Under the pieces are notes generated by a model. That model was not told the DNA's origin. It was given only the letters and a program-made list of their open reading frames with translations, and made no database searches. From positions 1 through 64,000 of the forward strand of contig CAWUIM010000005.1 of NCBI GenBank assembly GCA_963922595.1: a stretch of DNA of 64,000 nt. Reading direction: 5' to 3'. The DNA comes from JAJFFW01 sp963922595. Its GTDB lineage: Bacteria; Pseudomonadota; Alphaproteobacteria; Caulobacterales; Parvularculaceae. The position numbers and the translations under genes are program-made. The number at the start of each line of letters is the position of its first letter. The stretch's first letter is position 1. Shown here piece by piece: positions 25,902 through 35,431 of this stretch.

Positions 25902-26915
25902 TCAGGCCGTTGCAGCTGAGCGTTGCGGCCGTGTCCAAAGCGACGCGCGCGGCGCTGACGGCTTGTTGCGCAACAAGACCGGTTGCGGCGCGCCCTGAAC
26001 GGCGCCGGCTGTCGCGAGCCATATCTTGCGCGGTTTCGATGTGTAAGCACGTTCGTCCCACGCATGTGATTTGCGCTCGCGGATAAGCCGCCCGATATCG
26101 CGGTAGACATTGCGCGCGGCGGCGATAGCGGCCGCAGCGCGCGGCGGCAATTGGCGAATGCCTTCGCTGGCGGAGGCGTAATACCGGTCGGCCTCGTCCA
26201 AAAGCACCGTCGCAACGCCGGCCAGCGCATCACGATTTGCATCATCGCATACTGTTTGCGCCGAAGGATCGATCCCATGGCGCTGCAATAACGCCGCAGG
26301 CAGATAAACACGCCCCGCCTTTGCGTCATCGATGATATCGCGACAGATATTCGTCAGCTGAAAAGCAAGGCCAAGATCGCAGGCGCGGTCTAAAGTCCGC
26401 TCATCCTGCGGCGAGACGCCCATAACGATCGCCATCATGATCCCGACGCATCCCGCAACGCCGTAACAATAGCGAAGCGTATCGTCCATCGTCTCGAACG
26501 CGTGATCGCTCACGTCCATGGCGAACCCGTCGAGAAGGTCCATGGGGTATTGATGGGGCATGCGATGGCGCGCAGCCACAAGGGCGAACCCGTCAAAAGC
26601 CGCCTCGCCCGTGGCTTCGCCGTTCAGCGCCATTTCAGTCTTGCGTTTCAAGGCGGCGAGCCGGCGCGCTTGTTCATCAGGCGTCAAATGAGCGTCGGGC
26701 GCATCGCCGCCTAGGTCCTGTCCGTCGATCACGTCATCGCAATAGCGGCACCAGGCGTACAACATTTGCACATCCGCTTGCGTCTCCCGGCCAAATAACA
26801 TGGAGGCGATCGCAAAACTCTTGGAGCCCTTGGCGATCGTTTCCTTGCCATGCGCCGCCAATTCGGACGCATTTTTAACGTCAGGACGCGCGCCGTGGAC
26901 GCTCGCTTGGCTCAT
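25902..26915 (-). CDS. crtB: Phytoene synthase
   Basis: A 337-residue squalene/phytoene synthase that condenses two GGPP into phytoene. The first Asp-rich motif lies in YAWCRYCDDVIDGQ, and the second block is LAFQLTNICRDIIDDAKAGRVYLP. The start overlaps the crtI stop by one base (TAATG), so the two genes are coupled. The C terminus beyond about residue 300 is poorly conserved and Ala/Arg-rich. It is the last gene of crtY-crtI-crtB. Confidence 0.94.
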   Translation of the reverse strand: MSQASVHGARPDVKNASELAAHGKETIAKGSKSFAIASMLFGRETQADVQMLYAWCRYCDDVIDGQDLGGDAPDAHLTPDEQARRLAALKRKTEMALNGEATGEAAFDGFALVAARHRMPHQYPMDLLDGFAMDVSDHAFETMDDTLRYCYGVAGCVGIMMAIVMGVSPQDERTLDRACDLGLAFQLTNICRDIIDDAKAGRVYLPAALLQRHGIDPSAQTVCDDANRDALAGVATVLLDEADRYYASASEGIRQLPPRAAAAIAAARNVYRDIGRLIRERKSHAWDERAYTSKPRKIWLATAGAVQGAPQPVLLRNKPSAPRASLWTRPQRSAATA

Positions 26916-28417
26916 TATTCAGCCGCTTGCCGCACCGCCGCCATATCCTCAATCATGAGGCCGGCGGTCGCCTTCGCTGAACCGACAACGCCGGGGATCC
27001 CTGCGCCCGGATGCGTGCCGGCGCCGACGAAATAAAGATTGGGAATACGGTCGTCGCGATTGTGAACACGGAAATAGGCCGACTGCGTCAGGATCGGTTC
27101 AATGGAGAAGGCCGAGCCCGCATGGGCGTTCAACTCGGTGGTGAAATCGGCAGGCGTGAAGATGCGCGAGGTCACAAGATTTTCGTTGAGACCCGGAATA
27201 TACCGCTCTTCCAGATAGTTGAAAATTTTGTCGCGGTATTTCGGTCCTTCTACGGACCAATCAATGTCGGCTTTCTCCGTATTGGGAACCGGCGCCAGCA
27301 CATAATAGGCGTCGCACCCCTCAGGCGCGAGCGCCGGGTCAGTGGCCGTCGGCCGATGCAGATAGAGAGAAAAGTCATCCGGGAGTTTTGGTCCGGAGAA
27401 AATTTCGGAAATGAGTTCGCGGTAGCGCGGCCCAAACAAAATGGTGTGATGAGCGAGCTGCTCCTGTTTTCCCTTCAGCCCGAAATAGGCGACGAACAGG
27501 GAGTTGGAAAAACGTTTAGACTTTAGCCGCCGCGCCATTTGCGAGCCGCGCGGCGAACGCCCGAGCAGCTTTTCATAAGTATGCACAATATCCGCATTAG
27601 AGCCCACGGCGTCGAATTTTTGCCGCCAGCCGTTTTCACAAATCACTTCCGACAGAAGACCGTTTTCTTCGGTAATTTCCTGCACCGGCATGTTGAGCTT
27701 GATCTCACCGCCAAGGTCTTCAAACAACTTGACCATGCCGTTGATCAGCGCGCCGGTGCCGCCGCGCGGAAACCATACGCCCCATTTGCGTTCCAACGCA
27801 TGAATGAGCGCATAAATCGCGGACGTCTTGAAGGGGTCGCCGCCGACAAGCAGCGTGTGGAACGAAAACGCCTGGCGCAGCTGGGGGTCTTTAATGAAAT
27901 CGCACAGACGCGAATAGACGCTGCGATAACTCTGCAGGCCAACCAATTCCGGCGCCGATCGGATCATCGACCAAAAATTCAGGAAAGGCACTGCGCCGAG
28001 TTTCTCGTATCCCTCGCGGTAGAGCACCTCGGAATATTCGTGGAAGCGCAAATAACCGTCCGCGTCGGCCGGATTCTTCTTCCGGATCTGTTCGAGGAGC
28101 TTTTCCTCCTCCCAGCAATAATCGAAACTGTAGCCGTCTTCCCAGCACAATCGATAGAAGGGATCGACCTTCATCAACTCCACATAATCGGCTAGCTTAC
28201 GCCCCGATAACGCCCACAATTCTTCAAGGGCGGTGGGGTCGGTGATGACCGTCGGGCCAGCGTCGAACGTGAAGCCTTCCTGTTCATAAACATAGGCGCG
28301 CCCGCCAGGCTTATCGCGCTTTTCCAATATCGTCGTCTTGATCCCGGCTGATTGCAGCCGGATCGCAAGCGCCAAACCGCCGAACCCAGACCCGATTATT
28401 GCCGCGGTTTTCGTCAT
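26915..28417 (-). CDS. crtI: Phytoene desaturase
   Basis: A 500-residue FAD-dependent desaturase that converts phytoene to lycopene. The N-terminal dinucleotide motif is IGSGFGGLALAIRLQSAG followed by EKRDKPGGRAYVYEQ, and the C-terminal signature is NLYFVGAGTHPGAGIPGV. Both are diagnostic of bacterial CrtI. It is membrane-associated in known cases. It lies 16 bp after crtY and overlaps crtB by one base. Confidence 0.95.
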   Translation of the reverse strand: MTKTAAIIGSGFGGLALAIRLQSAGIKTTILEKRDKPGGRAYVYEQEGFTFDAGPTVITDPTALEELWALSGRKLADYVELMKVDPFYRLCWEDGYSFDYCWEEEKLLEQIRKKNPADADGYLRFHEYSEVLYREGYEKLGAVPFLNFWSMIRSAPELVGLQSYRSVYSRLCDFIKDPQLRQAFSFHTLLVGGDPFKTSAIYALIHALERKWGVWFPRGGTGALINGMVKLFEDLGGEIKLNMPVQEITEENGLLSEVICENGWRQKFDAVGSNADIVHTYEKLLGRSPRGSQMARRLKSKRFSNSLFVAYFGLKGKQEQLAHHTILFGPRYRELISEIFSGPKLPDDFSLYLHRPTATDPALAPEGCDAYYVLAPVPNTEKADIDWSVEGPKYRDKIFNYLEERYIPGLNENLVTSRIFTPADFTTELNAHAGSAFSIEPILTQSAYFRVHNRDDRIPNLYFVGAGTHPGAGIPGVVGSAKATAGLMIEDMAAVRQAAE

Positions 28418-28433
28418 ACCACCCTCGAACTTT

Positions 28434-29600
28434 CTATTTCTCGCTGCTCGCCAGAACCGAAATGGCCCGGCTTATCGGCACCGGCGGCTTCCCTACAAGG
28501 ATGCGCGCCTTGTCCCTCACAGGTGTTACGCCCGCATAGAACCGTTCGATCAACGGTTGCGGCAATTTGTAAAACCGCTCAAGCACCTTGTAACGCTGAG
28601 AGGGCTCTGCGGCGCGAAAGAGCATGCGGCATAAGAGACGGTAGAACGAGCCCGCCTCCCATTGTTCCGTCGAGTAACGCCGCGTCAGGCCGTAAATCGC
28701 CTCGCTGGAGAAATCATCCTGCCCCGCGATGAGATCGGCGAGCGCAACCGCGTGCGGCAACGAATATCCCGTCAGAGGATGAAAAAGGACGCCGCGCATG
28801 CCAGCGCGCGCGACGCCCGCCCGCCCGTCATTCCAGTAGGCGTTGATGTCGCCGCTAAGCGCGATCGGCAGGACGCCGTCTTCTTCGCGGAGAATCTCCT
28901 CAACGGCCCAACCATGATCTGTCACATAATCAGCGATGTCGTTTTTGATTTCTACAGCGTCGAGATGCGCGCCGTCTGCGTAACGCGTATCCTCCACCAG
29001 CGCAGTGCGCTCGTCGAACGGCAGGACGTAAACGAATCGATATCCGTCTTTCTGCGAGACGCTGGCGTCCATGATGATCGGCGCCGCGACGCCGTGCGGT
29101 TCCTTGAACCGAATTTCCTGGCCCACAAATTTCTGAAAGCCGAGCGTCACATGCTCGCTGCGTTGGTCGCCGCGGCAATCGATCACCGCGCCAGCGGAAA
29201 GCTTGTCGCCGTTCTCAAACATCACGTGATCCGCCTGCACGTCCGCCACATCAGCGTGCGTGCGAATCATCGCCCCCAGTTTCGTCTCGATCACGGTGGC
29301 GAGCCGGTCAGACGTGATCGAACAATAGCCAGTGGTGAAGCGGCGCTCGTATGACGGGAACACGACCGATTGCGCGTCCCAGCGATGCACGATGAAGGGT
29401 TGCAACCAGGCGAGCGCGTCCGCCGAAACGTCCGGCGTATGGAAGGACCATGTGTGCTCGCCGCCGATTTTGCCGTCGCGCTCCAGAATCGCCAGCGACA
29501 GATCCGGTCGGCGCTGATGGAGCCGATAAGCAATCAACGCCCCGGACAAGCCGCCGCCTACAATCGCGACATCCACTCTGTTCGGCTTCGATGCGTCCAT
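28434..29600 (-). CDS. crtY: Lycopene beta-cyclase
   Basis: A 388-residue flavoprotein of the CrtY family that closes both ends of lycopene to beta-carotene rings. Seen are the N-terminal VAIVGGGLSGALIAYRL dinucleotide motif, GEHTWSFH near residue 48, and FHPLTGYSLPHAVALAD toward the C terminus, all typical of proteobacterial CrtY. It is first in the crtYIB operon, and its start faces a divergent hydroxylase gene across an 82-bp promoter region. Confidence 0.93.
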   Translation of the reverse strand: MDASKPNRVDVAIVGGGLSGALIAYRLHQRRPDLSLAILERDGKIGGEHTWSFHTPDVSADALAWLQPFIVHRWDAQSVVFPSYERRFTTGYCSITSDRLATVIETKLGAMIRTHADVADVQADHVMFENGDKLSAGAVIDCRGDQRSEHVTLGFQKFVGQEIRFKEPHGVAAPIIMDASVSQKDGYRFVYVLPFDERTALVEDTRYADGAHLDAVEIKNDIADYVTDHGWAVEEILREEDGVLPIALSGDINAYWNDGRAGVARAGMRGVLFHPLTGYSLPHAVALADLIAGQDDFSSEAIYGLTRRYSTEQWEAGSFYRLLCRMLFRAAEPSQRYKVLERFYKLPQPLIERFYAGVTPVRDKARILVGKPPVPISRAISVLASSEK

Positions 29601-29682
29601 TAGGCCCGGTCCTCAAAGAATGACAAACTAGGCCAATCCGCCTACAAAATCATCAGGTAGTTTTAGTGGGGGCATCCCGTAC

Positions 29683-30441
29683 ATGACGCCAGCTGATTTC
29701 GCCAGCACCTACGGGGAGCTGACGGCCATCATATGGCTGCGATATTTTCTCGTGGCGGGCCTCTTCTACTACCTTTTGTGGGGGCGCCCCGCGGAAAAGG
29801 TGCGTGCCCGCCGCCTCGCGGACCGGCGTCCGCAAAAAGAAGTTGTGCGCCACGAAATCAAAATGTCGCTTATTTCATCCGCGATTTACGCGGTCCCCGG
29901 CGCGATCATTATTGAAGCCTATAAGCTCGGCGGTACGGCCATCTACACAGAGATCGGCGGACCGGTGGGTTGGCTTTATTTGCCGCTCAGCGTTCTGATC
30001 TACCTTTTTATCCACGATACTTATTTTTATTGGACGCACCGGGCGATGCACCTGCCCGCCTTGTTTAAGGCGACGCATCTGACACACCATCGCTCGCGCC
30101 AGCCAACGCCATGGGCGGCGTTCTCCTTCCATCCGTGGGAGGCGTTGATTTCGGCCTGGATCCTGCCGCTCGCCGCATTCATTATTCCGATCCATCTCGG
30201 TGCCGTCGTCTTTCTGCTTGTGTTCATGACGGTTTATAGCGTGATCAATCATGCGGGCTGGGAAGTCTTCCCGCGCTTTATGACCAACGGCCTTTTCGGA
30301 AAAATTTTCATCTCCGCCAGCCATCACAATGTCCACCACAAAGACTATCACGCCAATTACGGCCTGTACTTCCGGTTCTGGGACTATTGGATGGGTACGG
30401 ACAAAGGGATGGCGAAGCCGATTGCAGCGCTGGCGGAATAA
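29683..30441 (+). CDS. Sterol desaturase/fatty-acid hydroxylase family membrane protein
   Basis: A 252-residue di-iron hydroxylase with about five membrane segments. Its His clusters are HDTYFYWTHRAMH, HLTHHRS and HNVHHKDYH, the full eight-His set of the PF04116 superfamily. It is longer than and distinct from the crtZ product. Its position divergent from crtY suggests a second carotenoid hydroxylase, possibly a 2,2'-hydroxylase (CrtG-like), but a sterol, hopanoid or lipid hydroxylase cannot be excluded. A strong bidirectional terminator follows. Confidence 0.75.
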   Translation: MTPADFASTYGELTAIIWLRYFLVAGLFYYLLWGRPAEKVRARRLADRRPQKEVVRHEIKMSLISSAIYAVPGAIIIEAYKLGGTAIYTEIGGPVGWLYLPLSVLIYLFIHDTYFYWTHRAMHLPALFKATHLTHHRSRQPTPWAAFSFHPWEALISAWILPLAAFIIPIHLGAVVFLLVFMTVYSVINHAGWEVFPRFMTNGLFGKIFISASHHNVHHKDYHANYGLYFRFWDYWMGTDKGMAKPIAALAE

Positions 30442-30477
30442 AATCGCGATCGCGGCGACAGCATCTTAAAAGTAAAA

Positions 30478-30511
30478 AAGGGGCGAAGCCGGCAAGTTGG
30501 CTTCGCCCCTT
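30478..30511. terminator. Bidirectional rho-independent terminator
   Basis: AAGGGGCGAAGCC pairs perfectly with GGCTTCGCCCCTT across an 8-nt loop, with A-rich sequence on the left and TTCTT on the right. It lies between the convergent hydroxylase and TonB-receptor genes and can serve both. Confidence 0.85.
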
Positions 30512-30588
30512 CTTATTGAGCGCTCGGGAGGGAGACGCTCATAGCGGTGCGGGGGCGGGCCCGCTCTTTATCCGCCCCCGAACGCTAC

Positions 30589-33456
30589 CTAGAATTTCGC
30601 GCGGACGCCGAGCATGTAGCGCGAACCGGTATCGGAGTAGGTCAGGAACCGATTAGCGAAGCGCGAGAAGTCGCGCGTGTCGGACCCTGTGATGTTGATG
30701 CCTTCGGCGAAGACCTGAAAGTTATCGTTGACGTCAAACGATGCGGCGAAGTCCACCTGCCCGAAAGCTTCGCGTTGACGCGGCTCGCTAAAGTTCGAGA
30801 AGCACTGGAACAGGAACTCGTCGCGATAGTTATACGCAACCCGCGCTGACAAAGGCCCTTTTTCATAAAAGCCTGTCGCGTTGATCGTGTGCGGCGAAAG
30901 CCCGTTATAGTCGCAATCCGCGACCGGCGTTCCTTCCTGGCGATCGATTTCGCTGGTCACATAGGTGTAGTTCAAGTCAACACCGAAACCGTCGAGCGAC
31001 GGGGCGACCAAATCGAGCGTCGTCAGGAACCGAAGCTCAACGCCGGTGATTGAGCCGGTCTCGCCGTTACGGTCCCGCGTGTCCTGGAACACGACATCAA
31101 CCGGCAGATCGGTCGTCCCCGGATTACCGACATTGCCCGGCGGAATGATGACCGTTCCCGGCACCGGCAGGGTTTGGGATTCGATGAAGTTGTCGAATTC
31201 CTTATGGAAACCGGCGATGCTGATCGTGCCCGTTTCACCGAAATAATATTCGAACGAGACGTCATAGTTCGTCGATTCAAAGGCTTCGAGGAATGGATTA
31301 CCGCCGGTGCTGGTCGGCGCATTTGACCGGCCGCCAAATGAGTTGGCGACACCCAGCTCCGTCAGCGTCGGACGCGTAACCGTTTCCGAGTAAGCGATGC
31401 GGACCACCGTATTGTCCGTCGGCTCCAACTTGAGGTTGAAGGACGGCAGGAAGTTCACATACCGGTTTTCGATCGTGACATCCGTGGCTGGACCGAAGAT
31501 CGGCGACAATTGCGTATCGCCGACCGACTCGCGAAACTCGATGACCGGCTGATCAACGCCCGAAGACGCCGTCTCGGTAATCGCCACGCGGAAACCAGCG
31601 TTCGCCGACCATGGCAAGGAGCCGCCAAAGTCGCCGCCCCACGCCGTGCTGAAATAAGCCGCGTAGACCGTCTCATCGACCGCGAAACTCGCTGCCGGAT
31701 TAAAGTCAGGTTCATAGAAACCGAAGATGGAGTCGCCGGCCGCCGCTTGGCGCGCGAGCAGATCCGCATCAGAGATTGTGGAGCGGCCTGTCCGGTCCGG
31801 GTTCGCGATATTCGCTGGATCGTTCAGCACCCGGAAGGCGTCAACAAACGACGCCGTCAGGATCGCCGGCGGCACCGTTTCCGCGCCGGGCACGCCGTCA
31901 AGGAATCCGTCAAACGAGAACTCTGACAGAATGCTCGTGTCGAACGGCACGGTGTAGCCGCAAAATGCGCAGAAAATTCCCGCCCCTTGCGTCGGCGAGA
32001 AGTTGTCGAACTGATCCTGCACTTTTTCGCGATCGGAGAACAATGCGCCTACCGTGATATCGCGCAGCGGCCCGCGATCAAGGGCCCATGTGCCGTCAAA
32101 CCGCGCCTGGAAGACTTCGTCTTCCACTTCCTGTCTTGTGACGTTCACAAAGTGGAGACGTTGGATTGACGGATCCGTGGCGCCGACAATGTTCGTGATC
32201 GTTGAAATGCCGTCATCGTTCGGCAATTGGATCAACGGCGAGGCCGGCGCAAGAGCGCCGAGCACCACAAACGGATTAACGCTCTCGCGCGTCGCCCGGG
32301 AATAGGAGACGTCGATCGCAGCGTTGAATGTTTCCGTCACGTCCCAATCCGCGTTTCCGCCGATTGAGTATGTTTCCGCATCGCGGTCGTTCGGCGCGTT
32401 GATCACATTATCGTTTTGCGACAGGCCGACAGACGCGGCGATATCAGGATTTCTGTCCTGGAAATCCACGCCGGGACGACTGAACGAAACGACCGTGCCG
32501 TTCCCGTCAATCACCGGATCGATAAACGGCGGTGAAAAGAAGCCGGAGAACTCAGTGGCGAACGAGTCGATGTCAAAGCTCGTATAGAGACCGTCGAGCG
32601 TAAAGGTGAACGAATCATTCGGCTTGAATTGGCCCGTCGCGTTAATCGTCAGACGTTCCCGGTCCTGCACGTCGCGTCGATGAACGACCTGTTGCTGGAC
32701 GCGGGCGCCGTCAGGCAGCGCGCCGAGATCGCTCGCCTGAAGGCCGGACGATGTTTCCGGTGCGGCGACCGTCAAGTCACCGGGGCGCAAAGCGAAGCCG
32801 TTCGTGAATGAGCTGTCTTCTTGCGCTCTGCGGTTGCTATAAGACGCGCCGACGAGAAGCCCGAACGTGTCGGACGGGTCGACCCAGGAGCCGACCGCAG
32901 AAAATTGCGGACTGAACTCTTCGCGCAACGTGTCATAGAGACCCGCCGCTGACGCTGTAAACGACGTACCTGTCTCAAGCGGCCGCGCCGTTACGATATT
33001 AACAAGCGATCCGATGCCGCCTGATTGCAGATTTGCTGTTGATGTCTTGAACACCTCCGCCCGCTGCAATATGTCCGAAGACAACACGTCGAACGAAAAT
33101 TCGCGGCCCGGATTATCTGTTGCGAGAACACGGCCGTTCAATGTCACCACATTGAATTCCGGCCCGAGACCGCGGACAGTGATAAACTGACCCTCACCGC
33201 CAGACCGGTCGATGGCGACGCCGGTGATGCGTTGAAGCGCTTCGGCGAGGTTCGTATCCGGAAATTTACCAACGTCTTCAGCCGAAATCGCATCGACAAC
33301 CTGGTCTGCTTCCCGTTTTACATCCAGCGATTGCTGCAGGCTTCCTCTGATGCCTGTGACGACGATCAGATCGCCCTCGTCATCCTGCGCTGTTGCGGCG
33401 CTAAACGGCGCAAGCGCTGCTGCTGTTCCCAGCAACATGCCCCTCACGTTCCTCAT
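30589..33456 (-). CDS. TonB-dependent outer-membrane receptor
   Basis: A 955-residue receptor with signal peptide (LLGTAAALAPFSAATAQ), a TonB-box-like DLIVVTGIRGSL, the plug blocks FPDTNLAEALQRITGVAIDR and VTVRGLG-type FITVRGLGPEFNVVTLNG, and a long barrel ending YMLGVRAKF. This type is often linked to sugar uptake in Caulobacterales and Sphingomonadales. A clear AGGAGG site precedes the start. It lies 56 bp downstream of glpD on the same strand and may share its transcript, which would put it under the GlpR-like operator; that link is inference. Confidence 0.92.
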   Translation of the reverse strand: MRNVRGMLLGTAAALAPFSAATAQDDEGDLIVVTGIRGSLQQSLDVKREADQVVDAISAEDVGKFPDTNLAEALQRITGVAIDRSGGEGQFITVRGLGPEFNVVTLNGRVLATDNPGREFSFDVLSSDILQRAEVFKTSTANLQSGGIGSLVNIVTARPLETGTSFTASAAGLYDTLREEFSPQFSAVGSWVDPSDTFGLLVGASYSNRRAQEDSSFTNGFALRPGDLTVAAPETSSGLQASDLGALPDGARVQQQVVHRRDVQDRERLTINATGQFKPNDSFTFTLDGLYTSFDIDSFATEFSGFFSPPFIDPVIDGNGTVVSFSRPGVDFQDRNPDIAASVGLSQNDNVINAPNDRDAETYSIGGNADWDVTETFNAAIDVSYSRATRESVNPFVVLGALAPASPLIQLPNDDGISTITNIVGATDPSIQRLHFVNVTRQEVEDEVFQARFDGTWALDRGPLRDITVGALFSDREKVQDQFDNFSPTQGAGIFCAFCGYTVPFDTSILSEFSFDGFLDGVPGAETVPPAILTASFVDAFRVLNDPANIANPDRTGRSTISDADLLARQAAAGDSIFGFYEPDFNPAASFAVDETVYAAYFSTAWGGDFGGSLPWSANAGFRVAITETASSGVDQPVIEFRESVGDTQLSPIFGPATDVTIENRYVNFLPSFNLKLEPTDNTVVRIAYSETVTRPTLTELGVANSFGGRSNAPTSTGGNPFLEAFESTNYDVSFEYYFGETGTISIAGFHKEFDNFIESQTLPVPGTVIIPPGNVGNPGTTDLPVDVVFQDTRDRNGETGSITGVELRFLTTLDLVAPSLDGFGVDLNYTYVTSEIDRQEGTPVADCDYNGLSPHTINATGFYEKGPLSARVAYNYRDEFLFQCFSNFSEPRQREAFGQVDFAASFDVNDNFQVFAEGINITGSDTRDFSRFANRFLTYSDTGSRYMLGVRAKF

Positions 33457-33512
33457 AGTTTCCTCCTGTTACAACTATTTTTTTCCAGTTTTGATACGCA
33501 ACTAGGTAGTCT

Positions 33513-35108
33513 TCATTGGACGATCCCCATACTGAGGGGCTCTATTCCCGGCGTCGCGCTCTCACCTCGCCCATCACTCGGTGCGAGCACTTCCCCGGAA
33601 AATTCTTCTTGAAACCATTCGCGGAATGCGCGCCGTTCGCCGGAAGTCATATGGAGACCCAGCTTCGAGCGGCGCCACAAAATATCATCGGCGTCGCGCG
33701 CAAATTCCTGATCGACAAGATACCGCGCCTCCGCCTCAAAGAGCGTCGCGCCAAAACGCACGCCCAGTTCTTCGAGACGGGTTTTCTGATCCATGATGCG
33801 GGTGATCCGTGTCCCATAGGCGCGCGCAAGGCGCCGCAATAACGCCTTCGGCGCCCACGAATAACGCTCTTGCACGTCAGCGAAAAATCCCTCGAAATCA
33901 GCATCGGGAATATCGCCGCCCGGCAATGGCGCGGCGCGCGTCCAGGCGCCTGACGACGCACCGGGCAAGAGCGTCGCCAGTTTGTCGACGGCCTGCTCCG
34001 ACAGCTTGCGGAAGGTTGTAATCTTGCCGCCGAAAATCGAGAGAAGCGGCGCTTGCCCCTCCGGCGCGTCCACGTCGAAGACGTAGTCGCGCGTGACCAC
34101 CGAAGCATTGTCCTCGCGATCATCAAAGAGCGGGCGCACCCCGGAATAGGACCAGGCAATATCGTCTCCGGTCACCGGCGTCTTGAAATACTCGCTCACT
34201 AGCGTGCAGAGGTATTCAACTTCCTCAACGGAAATTTTTACGTCTCCTGCGTCATTCTCGTAAGCGACATCCGTGGTGCCGATAAGCGTATAATCGCACT
34301 CATATGGGATTGCGAAAACGATACGGTCATCTGCATGCTGCAGAATATAGGCGCCCTCGCCTTCAAAGAGCTTGCGCGTCACAATGTGACTGCCCTTGAT
34401 CAACCGTACTTTCTTGTCGGCGTCGGCGGGCTTTGCGCCGGCGAGGATTGCGTCAACCCAGGGGCCCGCCGCGTTCACCACCGTTCGCGCTGTAACCCAC
34501 TCTTTCGCGCCGCCTGGCCCCTCAAGCAGCACACGCCAGAGATCGCCCTGCCGTTCCAGCGCCACGCATTTCGTCCGGGTGCGAATGTCGGCGCCATGTT
34601 CTTTCGCATCGAGCGCGCTCAAGACCACGAGGCGCGCATCTTCCACCCAGCAATCGGAATATTCGAAGCCGAACGAAAATTCGTCCGACAATGTCGCCGC
34701 ATGGTCAGTGTTCTGGAATTTCACCGTTTTCGTCGGCGGCAACAGTTTGCGTCCGCCGAGATGGTCATAAAGAAATAACCCGAGACGCAGGAGCCATGCG
34801 GGCCGCAGTCCCTTGTGATGGGGCAGCGTAAACCGCATTGGCCAGATGATATGAGGCGCAGCGCGCAGCAAGACTTCGCGCTCAATCAGCGAGTCGCGCA
34901 CCAGTTTGAATTCATAATGTTCGAGATAGCGCAGGCCGCCATGGATCAGCTTCGTGCTCGCCGACGAGGTGTGCTGCGCGAGATCGTCCTTTTCGCAAAG
35001 GAGCACCCGAAGGCCGCGGCCCGCCGCATCGCGCGCGATGCCTGCGCCATTCACGCCGCCCCCGATCACCAGTAGATCGACCGGCTCCGATTGATTCGCT
35101 CTCTCCAA
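33513..35108 (-). CDS. glpD: Glycerol-3-phosphate dehydrogenase (FAD)
   Basis: A 531-residue membrane-associated flavoenzyme that oxidises sn-glycerol-3-phosphate to dihydroxyacetone phosphate, passing electrons to quinone. The FAD motif VIGGGVNGAGIARDAAGRG, the block SSASTKLIHGGLRYLEHYEF and the C-terminal FGGKITTFRKLSE are all present. It is upstream of a TonB receptor. GlpR-like operators sit 40-90 bp before the start. The only glycerol kinase sequence in the window is the broken fragment at 236-607. Confidence 0.95.
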   Translation of the reverse strand: MERANQSEPVDLLVIGGGVNGAGIARDAAGRGLRVLLCEKDDLAQHTSSASTKLIHGGLRYLEHYEFKLVRDSLIEREVLLRAAPHIIWPMRFTLPHHKGLRPAWLLRLGLFLYDHLGGRKLLPPTKTVKFQNTDHAATLSDEFSFGFEYSDCWVEDARLVVLSALDAKEHGADIRTRTKCVALERQGDLWRVLLEGPGGAKEWVTARTVVNAAGPWVDAILAGAKPADADKKVRLIKGSHIVTRKLFEGEGAYILQHADDRIVFAIPYECDYTLIGTTDVAYENDAGDVKISVEEVEYLCTLVSEYFKTPVTGDDIAWSYSGVRPLFDDREDNASVVTRDYVFDVDAPEGQAPLLSIFGGKITTFRKLSEQAVDKLATLLPGASSGAWTRAAPLPGGDIPDADFEGFFADVQERYSWAPKALLRRLARAYGTRITRIMDQKTRLEELGVRFGATLFEAEARYLVDQEFARDADDILWRRSKLGLHMTSGERRAFREWFQEEFSGEVLAPSDGRGESATPGIEPLSMGIVQ

Positions 35109-35431
35109 GCCCTGTGTCCCAATTGCCCGTCATCTTCATATTGGAGTTCGAAACGCTCGTAAACGAAAATTTTTGAGATTTTCTGGATGAATGCGAACAT
35201 ACATGCCCTACCACCCCAATGGGGCGCATATTCAACGATATTGTTGTAATTTTAAGCCTTTCGCCGCGCATATCCGCATTGAGACCTGATTCCAGCCGCG
35301 TTCGCATTGCAACATGAGGGTCGCGCCTACGGCCGCCGACCTTAGGCTACCCACACAAATTACTTGGATCCTCAAAATCAGCGAATTAACCGATCACACG
35401 ACTCTGGCGTGCGGCCAAAAACCGGCGCGCC
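35109..35431. other. Intergenic region upstream of glpD
   Basis: This 323-bp gap lies between glpD and the end of the envelope operon. Its first 90 bp carry GlpR-like operator sequence (listed separately). From 35200 to 35431 I see no open frame with coding character, no RNA gene and no clear hairpin. Confidence 0.5.
35147..35199 (-). promoter_or_regulatory. GlpR-like operator region of glpD
   Basis: On the minus strand ATTTTCGTTTACGAGCG (35154-35170) closely matches the glp repressor operator, with a further TTCG at 35147-35150 and a separate CGAACAT half-site near 35193-35199. Such repeated half-sites are typical of glpD control by GlpR. The core CTCGTAAACGAAAA repeats the symporter operator at 4331-4347 with one change. 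Confidence 0.6.
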
